Source: Leidyana gryllorum EB-2025a
Lineage: Eukaryota; Apicomplexa
Reading direction: 5' to 3'
Assembly: GCA_048772705.1 (NCBI GenBank)
Contig: JBLWGC010000051.1
Location: forward strand, 124,001 to 188,000
DNA length: 64,000 nucleotides
Shown here piece after piece: positions 53,290 to 63,482 of the stretch. The translations under genes were made by a program, and so were the position numbers. Numbering within the stretch: position 1 is the stretch's first letter; each line of letters opens with the position of its first letter. The notes beneath the pieces were generated by a model. The model ran no database searches. It had not been told where the DNA came from and was given only the letters and a program-made list of their open reading frames with translations.

Positions 53290-55198
53290 ATGGTCGTCGA
53301 ACTTACTCCCACTGTTTATAGGATAGAGCGTGTCCCAACCCCGGCCGCAGACTCCTCTTATGTCAGGTACCCTGCTCTGAACGCGCCCCGCCTCGATGGG
53401 TGCAGAGGTGCAATGTCACCAATAAGCAACCGCAAGCTCGTGGATGAGGACTTTTGCCCACTGGGTATTGCTAATCTTGGCAACACTTGTTATATAAACT
53501 GTGCAATACAATGCCTCGCCGCTGCACAGGTATTTACAGCTGCCGACGTCACATCAATTGGCCTTAGGTGCTCCACATCGACACATTGCGTGCCGTCCCG
53601 GAAGGTGAATTGATGCCTCGCACCCGGAAACGCCTGTCCAAAGCAGATAGGGCGACCCCCTTTGCCGTTCTCCTCTCGCTATTTATCAAATTACTCGAAG
53701 TGAGTGCTTAGCACCTGTTACCAATCTATCTACGCGAGATCTCAGAACTTACGGAATCCCCGATTGTCCCATCCACCCCCATATATGCCTATTAAGGAAT
53801 TGAAGCGTCAGTTGGACGTATTGCTCCCCCGATTCGCCGATGGGGGCCAACATGATGCCCCCGAATTCTTGAATGCCTTCCTCACGCTTTTGTACGAACG
53901 GTTAAACTCGGAACGCCATAATCCGGCGACTGCTGTGGGTAGGAAGTCGCTCCAGTAAAATCGTCTCATTTGACCTTTCTCTTGTCACCACAGCAGAGGA
54001 GGACTTGCGGAGCAAAGACGTTCCGGACGAGCAACGAGAGGCCGAACTGGCACAAGAAGCATGGCGCAAGCTGAAGAAGGCTCACGGACATAAGCTTATG
54101 AGTGTCATTTATGTGAGAAAGAGTCAAAATTCGGCGAATCTAAACTGTGTAATCAACAGGGACTCCAGGGCTGCAAGACTCAATGTCGGAGATGTGGCGA
54201 ATTTTCTCTCAAGTGAGCCACGGTACACATCTCAGATCTTCAACATCTGATCTTTTGTTGCGACTCAATAGATTCGAGCCCTTTGCGCTCTTAAGCGTGC
54301 CGGTACTCGACGAGGAAACCCAGAGACCTATTCACTCCTTAGAAGACGCGCTGAGTGCCTATCTTGGAGCTGCAGAACTGACCAATGGGAATCAATGGCA
54401 GTGTCCCGCTTGCAAAAAGCCACGAGATGCTGTGCGGACAACCACTATATATCGCTATCCCCGGCTGCTGATGGTGCACTTACTTCGATTTCGGATACAG
54501 GAACTGACAATGCAGAAAGTCGACCACCTTGTGTCGCTAAATGTGGACCGCGAAACAGGCAATTTCATGGAAACCTTCCACAGACACAACAAATCAATCA
54601 AATACGAGCTGTTCGGCGTCATAAATCACGCAAGCATAAACAATGCAAGCAAATATGACACTGGACACTACACAGCCTGTTGTCGACTCCCCCGTGATAG
54701 GTGATGCTGCGCACGTTTCGACAATTTATTCACACTCAAACGTCCACCAGATGGTTCAGATTCGATGATCTCAAGGTCGAAGAGCTTCGGAATCCTGTTG
54801 CGAGCGTCCTCTCCAAAGATAACTATGTTTTGTTCTTCGAGAGGCTGAGGTCGTCCTCTCATCGTCGATCGCTGGTCGAAACCGATGATCCCTCCAGGTA
54901 GGGGAAGCCTCTTCATTGCGGGTCCACCTGTCCTCTGCCATTTTGGGAAGGACGCTGTACGTCAAGGCACATCACACGGTGGAGAGCGGTGACAAGCTTC
55001 CCAGTAAACAGAGGCACATCTCTACCAGGTAGAGACACCCAATCATCCTCTGTTAGTAGTGATCGACGACCCAGCGTATCCACAAATTGGGGAGATATGG
55101 AGATTCTTCACGCCCTGCGTTGGGAAGAGCTGGACTGTCCTCGTCCACGAAATCCAAACACGCATCCCAGCACTTTCCCCCCGCCATCTGACAAGTGA
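53290..55198 (+). CDS. Ubiquitin carboxyl-terminal hydrolase (USP), second gene
   Basis: Multi-exon + strand gene from ATG 53290 (MVVELTPTVYRIERV). The Cys box GIANLGNTCYINCAIQCLAA is followed by an intron and VLHIDTLRAVPE. Later exons carry the Asp/Glu box (GGQHDAPEFLNAFL), a zinc ribbon (LQGCKTQCRRCGEFSLK and WQCPACKKPRD, joined over an intron at about 54212-54271), LLMVHLLRF and the His box YDTGHYTACCRL. After an intron at about 54702-54750 comes WFRFDDLKVEEL with YVLFFERL, the typical USP end. A Ser-rich tail finishes at TGA 55196-55198; the last two introns are less certain. The stop abuts, with no gap, the stop of the convergent gene (sequence TGATCA). Confidence 0.85.
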
Positions 55199-55579
55199 TC
55201 ACTCTCCTAACGCTTGGTTGGGCTGTACTGTCTGTGATTCTGAAAGAGCAACGGCTACACCCAACGCTGCTTCGGCATTCCATATAGGCGGAAGCTGACG
55301 GTCCGCTGGAAACAAGACGTTCCTGACCTCAGGTCTGTATACGTCTTGATAGGCATAGGGGTAATAGGAGAATTCGTAGGTTACTATGTCAGGGACATAC
55401 GCGAATGGGTATCCAGCTGCTGGACCATAACGTACCAGCGGATTAAAGCTGCAAGACGTAGACAAGATCGGGCGATTCGCTCACCTGACTTGTTGGAGAG
55501 GGATACTAGGCCCTGCCGACGATAGAATCTGTGCAGACGCACATGTTGCAACCCCGAGTAGGTGCTTGGAAGCTTTCAT
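55199..55579 (-). CDS. Small putative secreted protein, Tyr/Pro-rich
   Basis: Two minus-strand exons joined over a 36-nt intron (near 55455-55495) give about 113 aa from ATG 55579. The N-terminus MKASKHLLGVATCASAQ is a plausible but weak signal peptide. The rest is Tyr/Pro/Val-rich (YGPAAGYPFAYVPDIVTYEF, YYPYAYQDVYRPEV). I recognise no family. It is divergent from another small secreted protein 54 bp away, so the two may be co-expressed. Confidence 0.5.
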
Positions 55580-55633
55580 TGCCCGGCACTTGCACCTTCG
55601 CACACTCCAAACTTTCAAATCGGGGCTGCCACA

Positions 55634-56591
55634 ATGAGAACAGCATTCGCATATATCGCACTTCTTGCCGTGGGGTCGCAGGCAGCACCCCTCCCCAATG
55701 GCCCCCCAGGACACCAGGTGCGTACAAAAGGTTCTGCCAACAGATATGTGATCTAACAGCTGTGGATCAAAATCAATGAAGTAGAACATGCTGTTCCTCC
55801 CTACATGACGCCCGATCAGTTCTACAACATGATGACTGGCGGCCGCTCCCAAGAAGTTAGGCGCCCAGCCCAGCCTTATCGCACTGTACAGACCTTCAAC
55901 TTCCCCAGACCTGCTCCCCCTCCACCTCGTCCCATCCTCCCTGCTCAGCCCCAACCGTTCCACTCTCCGGTGCCTGTCAGCAGCTTCCACATCGGCTTCC
56001 AATCGGCTGCCCCGCCTCCTCCTCCTCCGCCAGTCCCGGTCCAGCGTTTCCAAGCGCCTACCAGACCCACTATCACGCTACCCACACCACCTATGTACCG
56101 ACAGCCTGCCTTTCCTCAACCCTTCCTGGGTCAACGAGTGAGTTCAAATTCAGATTTGCGATCGGATTATTGTTGTGTAGCAATGGGTTAAGGTTGCTGA
56201 AGGTACCCCACCAATTGAGGTCCCTGCTGGCGCCGACCCTCAGCAGTTCTTGGCGGGCATCAAAGCGTCCCGGGGCATCCGTTTCCTCAAGAAGAAGAAG
56301 GACGACAGCTCTAGTGCCATTGTGGTTGTACCTGCCCCTGCACCCGTTGTCGTTGCCGGTGCAGCTCCTGCCCCCCCTGCGCCGGCTCCGCCAATGATGC
56401 CATCCAAGGGATACCTGCCCCATGCACCTCTGCTGCCTCCAGTCCCCTATGGAACAAAAACTGTTTATGAAATGATGCCTGCTGCCAGCTTCATGCCTCT
56501 CGTTGGCCCCACCAAAGGCTTCGGTGGATTTGGAGGATACTCCGGCAAAGGCAGCATGATCGCAGCTCCATTCCATGGCAAGGGTTACTAG
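55634..56591 (+). CDS. Secreted proline-rich protein
   Basis: Three exons from ATG 55634 with a signal peptide (MRTAFAYIALLAVGSQAAPL). Introns at about 55718-55759 and 56138-56181. The mature part has poly-Pro tracts (PRPAPPPPRPILPAQPQP, APPPPPPPVPVQ), a KKKKDDSSS patch, a Pro/Ala/Val hydrophobic stretch (VVVPAPAPVVVAGAAPAPP) and a Gly-rich end (GFGGFGGYSGKG). Both post-intron exons begin with a similar W-(I/V)-K-(I/V) motif (LWIKINEVEH and QWVKVAEGTP). A structural wall, matrix or oocyst-type protein is plausible; this is inference from composition. Confidence 0.6.
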
Positions 56592-56638
56592 ACAGCTAGA
56601 CTGGATATCGTTTTAATCGCATATTATCGCTTCACCAA

Positions 56639-58894
56639 CTAAGACATAGACGATAACTCCGCGTTATTGTTTGGTTTTATCCATGGAGGTGTCTTGTCCG
56701 TAGGCTCCTCAACTGTAGTAACGGAGGCAGTCGAAGCCTTGCGCGGCATCCCAGCAAAGATCTCGGCTTGCACCTCGCGTTGCACATCGTGACATACACA
56801 TTCGCATGAGTGGCCGGGTCGTAAATCTATCAGAATCGCCGTCATGTTATCACACCCGTACTCGAATAACGACGGGTTTGGGCTTATGAGGCTTTCGAAT
56901 AAGTCCTCAACAGTCTTACTCAGATCCGCTTTTGGCGGTACCGGCACACTGGTCGCTGTCTTCTCGCGCTTCAGAGACGAACCGCTTCCTCCTCGGTCAG
57001 CAGGTTGGGGAGCGTAGTCCATCGAGGAATATGATGTTGGTACATTGTCTATTGCTTTATCAAACTCCCCAGATCACGTTGCTTACCTTTCCGTCTTAAC
57101 TTGGCGATGACAAAATTAACAACATCTTGAGAGGAGAAGTATTCCCAAATACCATCACATCCAATAACCTAAGGAGACAGTGGAGTGTGACATCCGCGTC
57201 TCTCTCACCAGAAATTCATCCTCGGGCAACAGCTCAATTTTGCGTACGTCCGGATATCCCGTGACGATTTGTTTCTCTGGTGCCAATGACAAATCCTGCT
57301 TGTAGACGAGATCTCCCAAAGCCCGTGAAAGATTGAGATTTCCATTCACACGCCCGTATTCGACGAATCCTCCCGCAGCATAAATTCGACTCTGCAATGA
57401 CCACGCATCATGGGGCAGAATTTAGCACAGGTGCAGAGGAAGGTGATATGCTGAGTGCAACGAAGGCAGTGCGGTTGGCAATCCGTCACTAGCATCGACC
57501 AAAAGGCCATTTGCGCCATGCGTGCGAGTGCGCAACTCCTTTGTGCAAATGCACATTCGAGGCAAAACACACGCAACAAATGCATGAACTTTGCAAATTC
57601 ATTCACAATTAAGCACCAGGGCGACGGGTGGGGATCATAAGACGTAATGTAGCAGGGTCGTTGGAGCCTTACCCTTTCCTCAGGCAAGGTCGGCTTGTGA
57701 TCTTGGGATAAGGTCTCGGCCCGGCCACCGCGACAAAGGACGGCTCGACTATCTCCAACATTTGCAATATACAGCGTATTTTCCTGACATCGTGGTCTTT
57801 GCGACCGACAATCGACCTACCACCAGTAGTGCACAAATGGCAGTACAGCCAGCAAACATGGCTGGATTAGTGGACCCAGCTTTACCAGAGAATGAAACAT
57901 TCGGTGCGCGACTATTACCCGCTTCGGTTGTGGCAGCATTACGCGAGGCCGGAGAAGAGGAAGCTGTGGACACAGCACCAGTCGCTGCCAGCAATTGCGA
58001 GCATATTCGGGATGTAGTGCTTAAGAAACTGGAGGCAGCGTGCTTCAGAGAACTCGTCAAGCTCCCCGTCATCGTGATTTGGCTTGTCAACCGCTTGTCA
58101 ACGATTGTCGTGGGGGTTTCGGTGGGGTTGATTTTGCTTTCGCAGCTTTGATCTGAGTCATCGAGATCAGCGAATTGCAACGCATCACCCGGAGGGGAAG
58201 AGGGTTCAGTGACTCCCTCCTCTCCCTCTGCTGGCGCAGTTGACGCTGGTACAGTACAACCACAATCGGCACACTGATGCGAACCAGCCAACAAACAGTG
58301 TGAGGTCTTGTGATTGTCCATGCACGCTCCCTGGGCTCTACCATCATTTATGTGAGATTTCAGGTACCGTCCATATTGTTGCGGCCAGTCTGTGGACCGC
58401 AATATGCGATCTATATTGCAATAAGCCACTCTGAAGGCAATCTCATAGTTTCCTGAAAGTACAGATTAATCTCATGCAGATGCAGACACACAGCAGGGCT
58501 GGCATCAGGAAGGGATGTAATACCTTCGGCGAACTGGGGGGAGCTTTGCAGCTCATCTATGATAGCATTCGCAGCGAATTTTGAGATTTGAGGGCCTCCG
58601 TGGCCGTCGAAGACGCCGAATAGGTGAATACGCCTTGCTTCGTTCTCCACGTACTCCTTAACGGGGGCTGTGCGGTTAGTCTTCCGCGGCCATTGCACAT
58701 CTGTTGGCGGCGGGAATTGATGGTAGATCAAATGCGAATCTTCCATCGACACCCGCCTATGCTAGTTGTCTTTCTTCCCAAGAAGATCCGCCGGCCTACC
58801 ATCCTTGCATCGATGATACGCCATACGTAACTCTTTGCGAAGCCCCCGAAGCGGAGTTCTTGTGACAGTTCGGATTCGTCAAATAATTGCCCAT
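56639..58894 (-). CDS. Protein phosphatase 2C (PPM), N-myristoylatable, with large insert
   Basis: A Mn/Mg-dependent Ser/Thr phosphatase. ATG 58894 gives [12 protein letters not shown], a myristoylation-type N-terminus as in many PP2Cs. A 43-nt intron (58757-58799) leads to [17 protein letters not shown], then [11 protein letters not shown]. After an intron (58453-58523) comes [17 protein letters not shown], followed by an insert of about 170 residues rich in Ser/Ala/Thr with a Cys/His patch (HQCADCGC). Another intron (57784-57820) precedes [20 protein letters not shown] and [13 protein letters not shown] long 281-nt intron (57392-57672) precedes [15 protein letters not shown], then [17 protein letters not shown] and [12 protein letters not shown] basic/acidic tail ends at 56639. 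All metal-binding Asp motifs are present. Confidence 0.92.
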
Positions 58895-58943
58895 TTTACT
58901 GACCTTCTTACTTGGACACTACCTCCATGGCACTAAAAATTTC
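58895..58943. promoter_or_regulatory. 49-bp divergent spacer between PP2C and XAP5
   Basis: The two start codons face away from each other over 49 bp. It contains a CTTCTTACTT pyrimidine tract and a short AT-rich end. The promoters must be shared or overlap the first exons. Confidence 0.4.
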
Positions 58944-60040
58944 ATGGCGCCGCCTTCGTCAGAGAATGGACCCGACCTGCGAGTGCTTGCCGACAGGTTA
59001 CGTGGGAAGCGCCCTCCCCCGGCACCAGTGCCTATTGAAGAGCCCAAATCGCGTGTGAGAAGGATAGAAAGCCGCTACATGGAGAGTCGCCAAGAACGAT
59101 TGGAGGATGAGTTCAAGCGCAATACTGTGGGTCTAAGGACAGTAGATGAATTCCGTGAAGAGAGAGCGAGAATCGATCTGGAGGCTGCGGACCAGAACGC
59201 CAACCAAAACTTGGGCAATGTTGCGCCGAGCAGCGGCGGGACTCTCAGCTCGCCGCCACCAGAAACTAACAATGAAGCTCCTTCCCCCAAGAAGAAGGAG
59301 CCGATCAAAGTATACCCCAAACTGTCTTTCGGGGGATTCGATGAAGAAGGCAGTGAAGACGATGAGGGTGATCAAGGAAAATCTGAATCGGTTCGCCTTG
59401 GAAAAGATCCTCTGGCGAAGACCGACTTCTTACCCGACCCAGAGCGAGACACCCGGTTGCAGGAGGAGCGCAGTAGGCTCGTTCAAGAGTACGAGGCGGA
59501 ACAGGAGAGACTAAGGAAGGAGTCTTTACGTATTCCCTTCTCCTATTGGAATGGGACTGTCCATCGTCGAGTAATCACAGCACAAATGGGCACTTCAATT
59601 GGAAAGTTCCTGGAGATGTGCCAGAAGGAACTGGCTAAGGACTTCCCTGAGATGGGGACAATGTCAACTGATCATCTGATGTTTGTCAAAGAAGACATCA
59701 TAGTGCCCCAATATATCTCGTTTTACGAGCTTGTGCGTGATAGAATCATGGGACATAATGGTCCTATTCTGACAGAGGAGACTCTACAAGCCTATCGGGA
59801 AAGCAAAGATCCTGCGAACATCAAAGAGGTGAGCCGGCACTTGTGTTGTTGGGATATGAAGTTGGTTTGCAGACACACGCAGGCAAAGTGGTCGATCGGA
59901 GGTGGTTTGAGAAAAACAAACATATCTATCCCGCAAGTCGTTGGGAGACGGTGAGATGTCATTGTGAACACCCTTGACGCTTACTGCAGTACGATCCTAA
60001 GAGAGTTCTCAAAGCGCGGTCCCCGGACTTCTTCCCATAG
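58944..60040 (+). CDS. XAP5/FAM50 family nuclear protein
   Basis: A conserved eukaryotic nuclear protein family linked to transcription and splicing. ATG 58944 ([19 protein letters not shown]) with three exons; introns at about 59828-59870 and 59951-59988. The N-terminal half is charged and coiled ([17 protein letters not shown]), then [20 protein letters not shown]. The XAP5 core reads [34 protein letters not shown] and FYELV, and ends [20 protein letters not shown] then SRWETYDP, the family's signature end. The stop TAG 60038-60040 sits in a CTTCTTCCCATAG context, and the next gene's candidate ATG follows 9 bp later. Confidence 0.9.
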
Positions 60041-60049
60041 GGCGTCGGC

Positions 60050-60692
60050 ATGCATTGGCCCGCGTGCAAGGAAACCACCCCGATGCCGACCTATGGGACA
60101 GCACCAAATGCTCAGCGAGCCACGGCAGTCCCCAGGTGGTTCATGCCCATCATATCGATGAACCCCGAGGATGTCAGACAACCACCCACTGTAAAAAGGT
60201 GCCGCCTCGGGGTCGTCGTGTATCGTATCGGGCCTTCCGTCTATCATTCAGGTAAGATATACAGTTGACTCGGCGGCCCATGACGTACACACAGCCCTGA
60301 TCGTTAACAATCAAACCGAATGGCATTTCTGGGAGAACTCTGGAGTCAAACGCTTTTCCAGACGCTTTCATCGGGTGAGTGATCATCGCTCAGGTTTCAT
60401 CCTTGTCAACATGATACAGGGCGAGTCTTTTCCCACCTTTGGAGAACATCTCCAGGTAGTTGAGGAGATAGACATTGGGAAACTCAATTGTACAACTATT
60501 GAATTCGATGACGCTTGCTATCGTGCCCGCGCATTCGAGTTCACTCCTGATACATACGATCTACTACGGAACAATTGCAACCACTTTGTTCAAACCATGC
60601 TGGACAAGTTCGAGTCCAAGAAGACTCTTCCGGCTTACGTAAATCGCACGGCCAAGCTGGCCGATGTTCTTTGGTGGGTGAAGGTTGCTTAG
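60050..60692 (+). CDS. PPPDE/DeSI-type cysteine isopeptidase
   Basis: The PPPDE superfamily (DeSI SUMO/ubiquitin isopeptidases). Three exons; introns at about 60251-60293 and 60372-60419. The domain runs from GVVVYRIGPSVYHSALIV (catalytic His in the YHS turn) through EWHFWENSGVKRF to TYDLLRNNCNHFVQTML, which holds the catalytic Cys (NNCNHF). It ends at TAG 60690-60692. ATG 60050 is the first in frame and only 9 bp after the XAP5 stop; ATGs at 60083 and 60147 are alternatives that also keep the whole domain. Confidence 0.8.
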
Positions 60693-60803
60693 ACTTTCCG
60701 AATCTGGTGTGTGGAGCAGCTCGACGGTTCCAGGGGCTCAGAGGTTCATGAGGATGCTTCTCGGTCGCGATTTATAATAGCACACGTGTGTGGAACCGTC
60801 ATC

Positions 60804-61716
60804 ATGCGCCTTTATAGATGCATCCACTCCGGCTTACACGCTATTTGTCTCCACATCCTCATCTTCCTGATTCTGCCTTCCATCATGCCGTTGCTTGTGG
60901 TGTGCTTCAGGATTGACGACCCAAAGAGGTGGTGGGCACGACAAGCAACCAAATGGACTCGGTTGTGGTGGAAGCAGAAGACATTGGACAGTTTTAAAGT
61001 CCTGGAGTGGCAATCGGACGTCACTCGGACAGCATCACCTAGTGAAGAGGATTTAGGAACAGATGTCTCCAGACCATTGGTCCACATATTCCATTACGAA
61101 TGTTTGGCGGATTTGTACTTGCACGACGTTCTGACCGTAAGCTACTCAGTGTCACCAAACGATAAGTCAAGCACAGAATCACGGAGCCGTCCTGATGAGT
61201 AATAACTCGTCAGGTTTATTGGGCGATTGCGTAGTGGCATTCTTGAAACACTTTGTGCACCGGCGATGGTGGCAAAAGATCCCTCAGCGAGCCGATGAGA
61301 ATCTCACCCTACACTCGTTGCTTCTGGGCGCGAGGAAAGGTGGTCAACGCAATCAAATGATCGTGTACCCAGAGGCATTGCACGTGGCTAATGAGGACGG
61401 CAACTTCATTGCCTCTGTTACCCACGGTAAGGCAGCACCTTCATCACTCAATATTTGCTCAGACGTGATCGCCTTCATCCACCATAATGATCTTGCTGTT
61501 AAGATATGGTATACAGAAGGGACATCCAGTTTTATGAAGGGCGACCGTTCACGGCCTGTCACAGTTATTTCTTTTCCGGTCTTTAATGCTGCTACATTTG
61601 CCTCGCCAGACGAATTACAATTTGCTGTCCAACGATCCTTTGGTATGGCTGAGCGATGGCATGCGCTGGAAGGAATTCAATCGTGTGTGCATACCGGACA
61701 GAAAGATAATGTGTAG
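60804..61716 (+). CDS. Membrane protein resembling LPLAT-type acyltransferases
   Basis: Start ATG 60804 (MRLYRCIHSGLHAICL), followed by a hydrophobic helix (LHILIFLILPSIMPLLVVCF). A 40-nt intron (GTAAGC after VLT; acceptor AAGCACAG) joins to NHGAVLMSNNSSGLLGDCVV, and an optional 35-nt intron lies near 61426-61460. HIFHYECLADLYLHDVL could be a degenerate H-x4-D acyltransferase box (spacing one longer), and MIVYPEALHVANEDG could match the second motif (P-E-G, here P-E-A). Family assignment is tentative; the altered motifs argue against a standard acyltransferase. It ends at TAG 61714-61716. Confidence 0.45.
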
Positions 61717-61765
61717 TCTGCGCGTGCGCACGTTGACCTAAGTTACGAATTGAAGTACATACAAG

Positions 61766-62332
61766 ATGGCTGCGGATACTCCCACCATGGCTCAGCAATT
61801 GTCTGACGCATTGAACTCTCAAGAATCCACTGTCTTCAGCGAATTGAGCCGTCAAGACCTCAAAAATATGCTTTCCCAGATCGACAACCAGATCACCTGG
61901 TGTCAGCAGGAGAAGGACCGCCTCACAGCCTTGATGGTCGAACAAGAGGCTATGATCCCGGCTACATCGGAAGGCACAATTGAAACTGAAGCTTCTCAAG
62001 AGGCTGCTATGGAAAGACAAAGAGTGACTGAGCTTAGTCAAAGATTATTGAACGAAGCTGCTCAAAACCAGAGCATTCTGGATGAAGTACTTAAGGCTCG
62101 GGTTTCGGTGGTGGAGCACATGTCCCGACTCTTCCAAGAGCTGGACGCTGCTCAGCAAGGAGCTCAGGCTGAAGCTGCTGCTTTGGAGAAGAGCCTCGAA
62201 GCAAACAAAGCAACCAGGAAGTCCAATCCAGGCATGGACGAAGCTCAGAAGAAGCTCAACAAGATCAAACATGACCGATGCATTTTCTTCGGATGCATTG
62301 ATGTCCATCCTCCAGATCTGTTTGAACTCTAA
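61766..62332 (+). CDS. Small coiled-coil protein, unknown
   Basis: Intronless, 188 aa from ATG 61766 (MAADTPTMAQQLSDALNSQE), preceded by CATACAAG. Strongly helical with heptad-like spacing (LSRQDLKNMLSQIDNQITW, VSVVEHMSRLFQELDAAQQG) and a basic stretch near the end (DEAQKKLNKIKHDR). The last 15 residues change character (CIFFGCIDVHPPDLFEL), which may be read-through of an unrecognised intron. No family recognised. Convergent with the next gene, 49 bp between the ends. Confidence 0.6.
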   Translation: MAADTPTMAQQLSDALNSQESTVFSELSRQDLKNMLSQIDNQITWCQQEKDRLTALMVEQEAMIPATSEGTIETEASQEAAMERQRVTELSQRLLNEAAQNQSILDEVLKARVSVVEHMSRLFQELDAAQQGAQAEAAALEKSLEANKATRKSNPGMDEAQKKLNKIKHDRCIFFGCIDVHPPDLFEL

Positions 62333-62381
62333 ATGCCCTTGTTCATTAACTGGAGATACCACAACCTAAATACTATATTCA

Positions 62382-63470
62382 TCAATCTTCCGCATCCCAA
62401 GATGCAACCGATGCGTCACTGTCGACCTCGTCACTGCTCTCAAACCAGTTTGCTGGATCGGTAGACAACTGAGCCGGTCTATGCTTAGCCGACCCCCGGA
62501 AGGCTGCCTTGATGATCTCGCAGCTTGCCTCGCTGTCGCTATCAGACTTCCCGTAATCTATGCCCTCTTCTTCTGTACGAGTAGTGATTGTATGAGTAAA
62601 GCTGGCTGAAAACGGGTGTTGTCTCTTACCAGAGTAGGTGTCGCCGCGAGCTGCGGCGGGGCTATCTGGATCGTCGACGAACGATCCAGAACGAACAGGG
62701 CCAATACCGTCCTTGGGACCAGTTGTGGCTGGGGGAGGTGGTGGTGATCGGCTTTGCCCAAAAGCAATGGCTGGAAGGTCCAGGTGCGCATATAAGCTGA
62801 TTGGTGGCATTTCACCACTCAGTCTGAGTGCCTCATTTTCGAGGATTATTGGCTGCAGTTCGCGTAGAATAAGATCACGGCTCGACTCAACGTCCAGAGT
62901 CGCGTCAGATTTGACGAGACTTGGATCTGGGCAATACAAAAAGTGCCTGTTATTTGATATATCATCAGCCATCGGATGATCCTCGGACGCCGTTGGTAAG
63001 GGGTCACGAAGCCTTCTCTTAACCCCAGTAAGTGATTGTGTTCTCACGAACTCGAAGTTGACCAGAGACGGGGGCAGCGATTGGCATTGTAGCATTAGAA
63101 CGTCTTGACGCCCATTCAGGTTGGGTCGATACGAGCGGGTCAGATATAGCCGTGGAATCTCTTTGATGGCCATATCAAAGTTTGCTCGTCTACTGGCAGC
63201 CTCAAAGGGGTCTTCAGACTTGAATATGACGGGAGCGACGTTGCAAGGGCGTGTGTTCATCCCTAGAGCGGTATCAAGCTCTTCTTCGGTCTCTCCAAGG
63301 AGGTCGTACTTCACAGGAACGCGATTCGCATAGCTGACGAATTCATTGGACGCCTCTTCCTGCCGCAATCTGGAAGCGGTGCGATAGTATTGTGCAAAAG
63401 TGGCAATTATATGACGAGGAGGCGGTGTTTCCTGAGACCAGCAAAGCTCAAGCAGCTTAACAGTAGTCAT
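62382..63470 (-). CDS. Unknown acidic-tailed protein, possibly fused to the upstream TRAPP gene
   Basis: Open for 362 aa from ATG 63470 (MTTVKLLELCWSQETPPP). The N-terminal half has a globular look (HIIATFAQYYRTASRLRQEE, LYLTRSYRPNLNGRQDVLML). The C-terminal half is Ser/Asp/Pro-rich, ending EVDSDASVASWDAED. I recognise no family. The upstream TRAPPC6-like reading frame stops 12 bp before this ATG. A 33-nt GT-AG segment (GTAGGTACATT to GGTTTAG) would instead splice the two into one frame (PPYAA-LFFDMTTVKLL). Both models remain open. Confidence 0.5.
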   Translation of the reverse strand: MTTVKLLELCWSQETPPPRHIIATFAQYYRTASRLRQEEASNEFVSYANRVPVKYDLLGETEEELDTALGMNTRPCNVAPVIFKSEDPFEAASRRANFDMAIKEIPRLYLTRSYRPNLNGRQDVLMLQCQSLPPSLVNFEFVRTQSLTGVKRRLRDPLPTASEDHPMADDISNNRHFLYCPDPSLVKSDATLDVESSRDLILRELQPIILENEALRLSGEMPPISLYAHLDLPAIAFGQSRSPPPPPATTGPKDGIGPVRSGSFVDDPDSPAAARGDTYSGKRQHPFSASFTHTITTRTEEEGIDYGKSDSDSEASCEIIKAAFRGSAKHRPAQLSTDPANWFESSDEVDSDASVASWDAED

Positions 63471-63482
63471 GTCAAAAAAAAG

